Source of the DNA: Armillaria gallica
Taxonomy: Eukaryota; Basidiomycota; Agaricomycetes; Agaricales; Physalacriaceae
Assembly (NCBI GenBank): GCA_037576215.1
Contig: JBANDB010000001.1
Coordinates: 6,510,001-6,574,000, forward strand
Reading direction: 5' to 3'
DNA length: 64,000 bases
Shown here: piece by piece, positions 56,854 to 64,000 of the stretch
Position numbering within the stretch: the stretch's first letter is position 1
Layout of the letters: each line of letters opens with the position of its first letter
Notes under the pieces: model-generated
What the model was told of the DNA's origin: nothing
The model's database searches: none
Seen by the model: only the letters and a program-made list of their open reading frames with translations
Program-made: the position numbers and the translations under genes

Positions 56854-59800
56854 CTATCCCTCAAACTCACAGTCTTCCTGTACATCTTTCGCAACCTCTG
56901 TGAGATCAGGTATACTCTCCTCAAGCTCCTCCTCCTCTGCGATCTCCAAAACCTTCTTCTCCTGTACTTGCTCCACCCACATACTGGCAAAGTGTTGTGC
57001 CAATCTGTGCTGAATCACAACCTGCCGATCCACATATGCTTGAATGCCTTCAGCCACATCTTCAATGAGACCTTCCCAGGCATTTTGGCACTCTTCCCAG
57101 AATGTCACATGATGGTTTAAGCTGTGCAGAACCCATAACATTTCTTCTTCTATGAGCATTAGCTCCTCTGTCCAGCATTGCACTCAGGCCTGGCTCTTCA
57201 GCCATTCTCCTTGTGCCACTACATAAACTGTCAGCTATGATAGAAATGGTGAAAGTGAGGTGCACCTACCCTGCATCAATTCTTCATTGTCACCCTTACC
57301 CAAACTCCCCTCTATAAGCCAAATCCATGATAGCACTCTTTCCTTCACCCAGCAGCATCAAAGCATCCACATAAAATTGTGTACCCATCAATGCTGCTGC
57401 ATCCTCATCCTTCAACAGGTGTAGGCGAGTCTCCCAGTCTCCAGGGCCCCACAAGCTCTTCAGGGCTTCCCGACACTGCTAATATTTTTCTTCCACACAT
57501 GTCGAACAGTCCAACTGAGCCCTAATGGATGCCTGAGCATGAGTATTCACTTGTTGTCCATGGATATTGATGTTGTGGTGAGCACAGAATGCATGAATTG
57601 TTCTTTGAGCACTACAAATCTCTTCGAGGGTATCCAAACACTGCACCTCTCTAAGAGACTCCTCCTTCTTTGGCAGCTTGCCTGGACATGTAATCACATG
57701 CTTGTCCTCTGCAAAGTCTGACAGGACCCACAACTTCTCATCCTTGACATCAACAGGCTCCTCGCAAGCCACACTTTCTTTGGACAAACAGATCCCAGCT
57801 CCCGGGATGTAGACTGCCTGCATTGTCCTATACAGCTTCAGCTGTTTTGTCAGGTTCAGCCATCTGCATTGCAAATCCGTCACTTGTGCAGTTGTGAGGG
57901 GCTCTTGTCCCTCCAAATCCACATGAACTCATTGCCTGTGTAAGCATATGAGTCAAAACTCTCCCAGCAAACACAATATCACTCACTGGAGATCTTCAAT
58001 GTGCAATGCAAGCAACAGGTACCCAGTCGGACTCATGGTGTGGAGGTGATGAGCCTGGCCTGCTGCAATGTCACAATGCTCTTGTTCTTAAAGCTCATGG
58101 TGCATCTCCACCGTGGTTTTGTCTACTAACCAGTCAGGGCCACAATTCATTCATGAGGCGCACCACCTATGCTCAACCACAACTTTGTAAGGGCTCGACT
58201 TTGTCATGTCAGCCTCCCACACAATGACCTCTGCAATCCAGGTTTTTACCAAGTGGGGAGAAAGCAGACATTGTGAAAAGTGTTTGTGCACATCCTTCTG
58301 CTATGCCAGCTTCAGTTTTGTCTTCGACCAGCATTTAAAGAGAATGATACCTATCTCAGGTTTGTATCCCAAACAGACTTTGACTTGGTGAGATGTACCA
58401 AAAGTAACATATTTGCAACAGTTGACATAGTGGATCTGGGCATCTAAGCAGTTGTGTCGCAAGCCAGGTCCCATTTCCTTTGTACTCGCTGCACACCAGC
58501 CTGATATTGACCAGATCCTTTCTATCCCCTCCCCATCTGTTCACCGCACTCCCGGTTGGATATTCATTGAGTATCAGGTTTGGCATTTGATCTTGTGCAT
58601 GCAACAGTGCAGTTTTAGCATCCCAAATCCCAGCTTGACGTCTTTGGGGATTTGCAGCTCAGACGGCATCTCCTTCATGTGGGTCTCCAGGTTCACACAC
58701 CACTGGCATGTTATGTCATAAGAGAAGAACACCGAATTCACCTTGACAGGAGTGATTGCTGAGAGAGTGACATAGTCCAAGTTACAGTAGCTGGAATATG
58801 ATGAGGTCAACTGGGAAGATTAACCAACATCACCAGTGGTGACACACTGTTCACCATGTTGCAGGTCCCCCACTGCTAGGGATGGTACCATTTCATGCCG
58901 GGCACAGATTCCCATCACTACGCCAGTCGCTCTGAGGCCCACCAAATTCTTGCTCTCTGCATGGGTGAGGGTCTTGAAGCTGCTACATATGCTGATCTAG
59001 CAGGGTTGTTAGTATACAAAATGGCTACAGTAGCATGACTCTCACATCAGTTTGAGTGGTATATTTGACAAAGTGCTCCTTATATTTTTTATCCTCAACA
59101 AAGTATGTGTTTCCAGTGTGTAGCCCAGGATCAGTCTCCTCATTGGATCTGATCAGGTTTTTTAGACGGAAATTGGCATTTAGCGCCAAGATCAGAACAT
59201 ACAAAAACCTGTATGACCTCAGCATCTCCCACACCATAATGGGATCGTACTCACTGGAATTCAGGTGGCACCAAGTCCCAGTCGGGCAGCAGATTCACTC
59301 TGGGACAAGGACATGCCAGACAAGTCATTCCTAGCTCCCTCTCCTTCATGTTGTTTGCACCATCAGGCTCGCATCCTTTTCCTGCACAGAGTAACATCAG
59401 CAGGTGCAAATATTGTCTCAACATATGCAACAGTGATTTATAATGACTCTACACACTGACATCAGTACTGACAAGCAGCTAGGACTATGTACAACTCACA
59501 CTTGGGATATCCAAACTAGAAGGATCCATCAGATACATGATTGCTTTGTAGAAATCATACCCCGTGAGTTTCCTGGTAAAGGTCATTGCATGGAAGAGAT
59601 CCAATGCAGCAATGGTGGCGCACATTTCTGGATGCACAACGGTTGCGGGAAACCAGCCCTGGCATAGCAATTGTCAACAATGATTGACCTACTGCAAGCA
59701 GCCACAATAAGAGACAGCAACTTCATGCAAACCATTGGTGGGGATGACCACCATCACGTTGGTGCCTTTTTCAAGATAGACACAGTGACTTCCATCCTTA

Positions 59801-59880
59801 TGACTGAGCTCCAATCACGTTGGGAGTGGTGTTGTCCCTGGAGGCAAGCCATATAAGTGACTGTTTTGAAGGGATCAACC
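56854..59880 (-). pseudogene. KDZ (Kyakuja-Dileera-Zisupton) transposase remnant with CxC-type N terminus
   Basis: Read on the minus strand from 59880. First TNGLHEVAVSYCGC near 59760 (CxC2-type end), then QGWFPATVVHPEMCATI and LTGYDFYKAIMYL (59670-59530); NANFRLKN and DPGLHTGNTYFVED near 59190-59120; GLRATGVVMGICARHEM near 58940; FFSYDITCQW near 58710 with the core Asp; TDGEGIERIWS near 58540 and STKEMGPGLRH near 58480. The C-terminal helical part holds LEGQEPLTTAQVTDLQ (57915), QVNTHAQASIRAQLD and a coiled region ending EFEG at 56854. These are the hallmark blocks of fungal KDZ transposases, in order. At least six frame breaks make it dead. KDZ elements move by a DDE-type cut and paste and are amplified in Agaricomycetes. 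Confidence 0.75.
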
Positions 59881-59949
59881 ATAAAAATTTACCACAGCAA
59901 AAACACCCCAACTCTACAGCCCCTGATGATGAGGTAGTAGGGTCCCTGT

Positions 59950-60257
59950 ATGTTGGATCCTGGAGTAGGGAAATTGTACCCTAGGCTGAGGGTACCTGGC
60001 CCGACAATGGCAACAGGCATGGTAGCAGCAGCAGGAGTAGGAGCGGCAGCCATGGCAGGCGTGGTGGCAACAGCAGGAGCAGGGACTGGTGCAGTGGCAG
60101 CAGGTGCAGGCAGGGGAGCAGGGACTGGTGCAGAGACTGGTGCAGCAACCGGCACAGAGACAGAAGCAGGAACTGGTGCAGTGGCCAGGGCAGAGACAGA
60201 GGCAGGTGTGGGTGCACTGACAGAGACAGGGGTGGGCACACTTGACATGTCGATCAT
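59950..60257. repeat. Low-complexity GCA/GGT-rich repeat
   Basis: A run of short imperfect repeats such as GGGACTGGTGCAGAGACTGG. It codes an Ala/Pro/Val-only string on the minus strand and an Ala/Gly/Thr string on the plus strand. Being open on both strands, it is better read as an expanded repeat; it could be the disordered N terminus of the KDZ protein. Confidence 0.5.
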
Positions 60258-60649
60258 GTCAGAGTCATCCTAGCTATCCACCAGGGCAAGGGTGAAGCAA
60301 GCAAACACATTTGCCTGCTGTTTGGTTAGCCTCATCCTCTGGAAGAGGGTGGCAATGTCTAAATGAGAGGGTTAGAGAGGGCGTACATGAAGAGAGATCA
60401 CACTTACCATCGCCTTTGCTCTGGTTGCTGGGGTTGGCCATAGTGGTAGGGGAGTAAGATGGAGTGATGAGGAGACGACAAGTGGGGAACATTTATGTAG
60501 GCATTGAGTTTGGCTAACTGTATAGTTGAGATTGAAGGTTCAAGCCACAAATAAGGGGAGTTGCTGTCAGGAAATATATAAGGGAAGTGCAGGAGGAAGA
60601 ACAAGAGATGTACAGATTTTAAGTCTCACCAACCTTCCTATCATCGTCG
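60258..60649. other. Spacer between KDZ remnant and spliced gene fragment
   Basis: Short minus-strand frames only. A TATATAAG-like sequence near 60575 lies about 80 bp before the ATG at 60652 and could be its promoter. Confidence 0.3.
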
Positions 60650-60651
60650 CA

Positions 60652-61401
60652 ATGTCTATGCCTGGAGAGCCCAAAGTGTCGATGGAGGTGGAAGATAAAG
60701 AGCTGGGGATAAGGTGAGAATATTTGACTTGGATATGTCACAAACAATTGCCCACATGTATGTTAGTCAGGAATTACAGCAAGGCCCAGAACTTCTGGAG
60801 GTGCCAGTGACCCTTCTTCCTGTTTTGCTGCCCAATCAAAAAGGCTGGTTGAAAGGCTCTGCATTAAACTATGTGACAAACACCCATCTCCCAGTCATCC
60901 ATTGGTTGCACGTCAATGACCCCACAGATTCCTGTGAATATGCTTTGACAGTTGCCAATAAACTTTTTGAACGTTTCAATTTTTGCCTGCCCTTAAACAT
61001 GGCACCTGTGGTCTCTTACAATGCACAGGCAGATGTTATGACACCTGAGGAGAGGCTCACCAAAACAGCAGTGGTTGCAAGAGCATGGGTGGTATATAAA
61101 CTAGCCCTTCTTTACTTTGAAACTGTAAAACTGACATGAGGTTATTTAGTCATTGTCAAATTGGCTTGTATTAAACTCAGAGAAGGTGGAAGGACACCAA
61201 AACACTAAAACAAAAAAGGAAAAGCAGCTGGATCAAATTGAGATTCTGCTTGCACAAATTAATGGAGTGGAACTGGAGATGATGAAGGTTCACACAGCTT
61301 ATCAGATTTGGGCTAGTGACCAGGGAGAGTGGCTCAAAGAGGAGATCTCAAGGGAATTTGCTGTGCAAGGAGGCTTGGGTCACAGCTGCGCCACCTTTTA
61401 G
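60652..61401 (+). pseudogene. Fragment of an intron-containing gene, unknown family
   Basis: ATG 60652 opens MSMPGEPKVSMEVEDKEL. A GTGAGA at 60713 and a TTAG near 60768 bound a probable intron of about 55 bp; splicing joins the frame to QELQQGPELLEVPVTLLPVL, which continues to LLYFETVKLT and a TGA at 61137. A following frame (61153-61401; EKVEGHQNTKTKKEKQLDQI, then KVHTAYQIWASDQGEWLKEE) appears to carry on after a frame change. Intron size and splice sites are typical of Agaricomycetes. No domain recognised. It is on the opposite strand to the KDZ remnant, about 0.8 kb from its N-terminal end. Confidence 0.4.
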
Positions 61402-62280
61402 GCCACTGTAAGACTAGCAAACTCTCTGGTTAGAGAAAGTCATGTCTGCATCTGCAAGATCTTTTGTATACGCAAGGAGGGTTACCACCCACTCTGAAGG
61501 GATCCGATAGAATCCGCTCCATCTGCAGATACAATAGAAAGAAGTAGTCCAAGTGTCCGCTTAGGATGCTGAACTGAGAGCAGTTGTGTGAAGATAGCAA
61601 GAGAAAGGAGAATTCCTTGCAATCTGCTCGCAATGCTAGGCTCAATGGCAGCTAGATATGCTTTAGGAGAGTAGTGGAATTTATTCCTTTAGTGTGCTAT
61701 GAGCAAGTGAGATTAACTAACCTTCTAAGTACATTATGTGTGCTTATATAGTAGCAGATCTGAATCTAGCTCCCTGCTTCCACACCTGCCTGCTCTGATA
61801 GCCCTGAATTTATCCTCAAAGCTGGTATTTGACACGAGCTGTCACGCTGAAATCCACTCTGCAAGCTACTCCAGCGTCATCGAGCGCACTCTGCAACACC
61901 TTCCTCATTTGGTCTGGTTTGAGAATAGCTATATATAGCTATCTGCTGTCAGCCAATTTGTCTGCTCTCTCAAGGATGATCCTTCTGCTATCCACTAGTG
62001 CAGGTGCTTCAGGTTGATAGCGGCCATCTCCTGGAGCCTAGGCTAGTCAAATTCCTGTGAAATGAGGTGGTTTCATGGCAGATAGCATATGGCCATGCAG
62101 ATGATGTATTTCTTGGCAGATGTGAAGCAGATAGGTGGTTGCCCAGGCAGATTCCACAGGAATTCTGTCTTTGAATGGTAGGAAAGTGCGACTAGAGGAG
62201 CAGCGAGTGAAAGTAGTTGTAGCATAGCATCTAGTCGCTGTATCAAGATAAAAGCTAAAATTTGGTGCACACATAGATGT
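61402..62280. other. Unassigned interval between two gene fragments
   Basis: Frames on both strands are short and without motif. It may be an insertion separating the 60652 and 62281 fragments, but no borders were found. Confidence 0.3.
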
Positions 62281-62963
62281 GGTGCAGCACACTGTATATT
62301 TGTCTTGACATTTTGCCGAGGAAGCTGAGGATGTCCAGGAAAAATACCACACTTGTGTGGCGGACAAGAGGGACATGTTAATGGAAGAGTGGAGGAAGTG
62401 GCACGAGCAGATAGGTCAGCTACTGGATCTGGAGGATGCACAAAGGTGAGCAATAGAGGGCATCATTTCATAGTATCTTCATGAGCTAACAAATAGTCTT
62501 GCAGGGTGATGGATCATGTATCAGTAGTGCTTACACCCATCTTTGATGCACTGGCAGCAATGTTGGGAATGAAGATCATAGTGTGGGTTGGGGGTCCCGA
62601 GCCAAGGGAGGGGGGCAGTCTTAATGACATTGAGTGAGTTCAATTGTCTGTGACTGCAGATTAGGTAGTGATGAACCTTTATAGAATGAATTATGGCTAT
62701 AATAAGCTACTGATCCCTCAGAAGTTTTCTGGTAATAATGCACATTATGCTTGTGCAGTGGATTGTTTTGCAGAGTTCCTATGGGAAAGCTATAGTGAGG
62801 CACCTAATGCTGCTACTTTTCTGCTTGAAACAGTGTTAGTTGACAGTGGTAATTTATGTATCAGAACTGTCAGTGGACACACCAGCCTATATATAGTCAT
62901 CACCTGGTCCTTTGTACACTACTATTCCTTTGTACATTTGAATATAGCTTCTCTTGCTGCTGT
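62281..62963 (+). pseudogene. Fragment of an intron-containing gene, unknown family
   Basis: The coding text HFAEEAEDVQEKYHTC and MLMEEWRKWHEQIGQLLDLE (about 62305-62445) runs to a GTGAGC donor at 62446. The intron ends CTTGCAG at 62505 (60 bp), and the frame continues VMDHVSVVLTPIFDALAAML, then VWVGGPEPREGGSLNDIE near 62630, followed by another GTGAGT. After a short gap, NLYRMNYGYNKLLIPQKF and VDCFAEFLWESYSEAPNAA are readable to about 62830. I recall similar segments (DHV..VL.PIF.AL and GGPEP..GG.LN) in repetitive Agaricomycete hypothetical proteins. Function unknown; the 3' end is not clear. Confidence 0.42.
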
Positions 62964-62970
62964 GTTATGA

Positions 62971-63590
62971 TTCCGTTTTCATTTTTATCTTATAGAGTAC
63001 AATATAGACCATCATATCACCAACAAAAATCAAGTCAAGAAGGCTTGTATCAGTCAGGAAAAAATCAATAGTGGCTGATATGAATTTCCAAAAAACACAA
63101 ATACAGGATTAGACAGGAGTGAGGGTACTGTGTTGCATAAATTAGTATTCAAAATTGTTTTACTAGTTATAAGGACAGATTTCTCCTGTGGAACCATAGG
63201 CCAGAGACCACTTGTTGTGGTGCTATAGGCAAAACAAGCCAGAACCGCTCTTGAGAGCCATGAGAAAACAGTCCAAATCAGGAAACTATGACCCAAATTT
63301 AGCATACAGAAACCAGTGTACAGAGGTCCCAGTATCCAGCAAATTTGGACTTTCCTTGAAAAAATTCACTACTATATCAATTCATTATAGAATCACTCAA
63401 AAATCATAATGTACACTCTTAAACATATCATTGACATTATTACATACTTTGCTGAATGAAAAGTGGATGAGGGAGACTTTAAAATCTACTGGAAATTTGC
63501 CTGTACAGCAGACCAGGTGATGACTGTAAAGTATCTTCACAGTACTGCATGGTCTATTAGTCAGCACAGAAACCCAGACTAAATCATATG
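62971..63590. other. AT-rich stretch, nothing recognised
   Basis: Only short frames (plus 63212-63409, minus 63305-63054), no motif. Confidence 0.4.
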
Positions 63591-63593
63591 ATT

Positions 63594-63706
63594 ATTAGAA
63601 AATTAGGCAGCTCTGGGAATTGAACCCAGAATCTTAAAAAGATTTACAATAATGTCATATGACATAGCCAAAGTGTGCATGCTGACCACTGTACCATACT
63701 AGCATT
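63594..63706 (-). pseudogene. tRNA-like pseudogene with A box, B box and T-run
   Basis: On the minus strand, TGGTACAGTGGTC (63695-63683) is a good A box and D arm. CTGGGTTCAATTCCCAG (63629-63613) is a perfect T arm with 5-bp stem and 7-nt loop and includes the B box GGTTCAATTCC. A TTTT terminator follows at 63597-63594. The spacing between the boxes is long, so an intron after an ACTTTGGC-like anticodon loop is possible. The 5' side does not pair with the 3' acceptor sequence GCTGCC, so this is a decayed tRNA gene or the head of a SINE. Anticodon not assignable with confidence. Confidence 0.5.
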
Positions 63707-64000
63707 ACATATTTATGTAATCATCTCCCTATATAGTCTCCCTCTCTTATATTTATAATATTCCAATTGGGCCCTTCTTTTGGTGCACTTTTTCTTTTCT
63801 TATCGGACTGGTCAAATTGGCCCATCAATTACACCTATAATTGGCTGTGCCATGCCATTGATGGGTCCAGGAATACAAATCTGATAGTCTCCAGGCCATG
63901 GGATGACCAGAAACCCGAAATCTGGGAGGTGCTCCTTTTTTTCAGAAAGATCTCTTTATATCTCTGCCAATACATTTCGGATCATCCTAAGCTTTTGTAC
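63707..64000. other. Window end, no gene recognised
   Basis: No reading frame or motif of note in the last 0.3 kb. Confidence 0.4.

Noticed and set aside
59889..60257. 123-codon Ala/Pro/Val-rich minus-strand frame as a separate gene
   Set aside because: The stretch is a simple repeat open on both strands. It is better described as low-complexity DNA.

Overview
This window looks like a transposon graveyard from a filamentous basidiomycete, most likely an Agaricomycete. The evidence is the set of retroelement protein families (chromodomain Ty3/gypsy, DIRS-like, KDZ transposase), short GT-AG introns at 60.7 kb and 62.5 kb, and the near absence of ordinary genes. I see no bacterial gene organisation and no intact housekeeping gene. 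The only long intact reading frame is a 705-codon Gag plus aspartic protease at 24280-26397.

Layout. 1-4045 (minus): decayed DIRS-like retroelement with Gag, RT and RNase H remnants. 4077-13879 (plus): chromodomain Ty3/gypsy element A, with a 1.6-kb insertion in gag and a solo LTR with 5-bp target duplication near its 3' end. 13880-22770: AT-rich, CpG-poor DNA with a CACTG-type MITE and a Tc1/mariner remnant between inverted repeats that also enclose a convergent unknown gene. 22777-52811: one Ty3/gypsy element (C) that spans 30 kb because other elements have jumped into it; it is bounded by matching LTR ends and a GTTTC duplication. 52812-64000: the other half of the gene that C split, a decayed LTR, a KDZ transposase remnant (minus), fragments of intron-containing genes and a tRNA-like pseudogene.

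Nesting inside C. Its 5' LTR is split by element B (22821-28670), which encodes only Gag-protease, has a clear PBS and PPT and a 4-bp ACGT duplication; the 3' LTR of C at 52357-52811 preserves the matching empty site. C gag carries a 1.36-kb insertion. After pol comes a third, unknown reading frame of about 1,045 codons lying in the position where other retroelements carry env-like genes. It is broken by a B-family solo LTR (41044-42718) and by an 8.6-kb complex of inverted repeats. That complex holds another B-family LTR (43416-45242) and a miniature LTR element (D, 48236-51572) with 145-bp LTRs that carries a single non-pol gene, itself hit by a B-family solo LTR (49407-51073).

The most interesting items are the C third ORF, miniature carrier element D, the pol-less element B, B-box-like tandem repeats, and the sharp contrast between CpG-rich young insertions and CpG-poor old DNA. 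Protein family names come from motif recognition and memory, not from a search.
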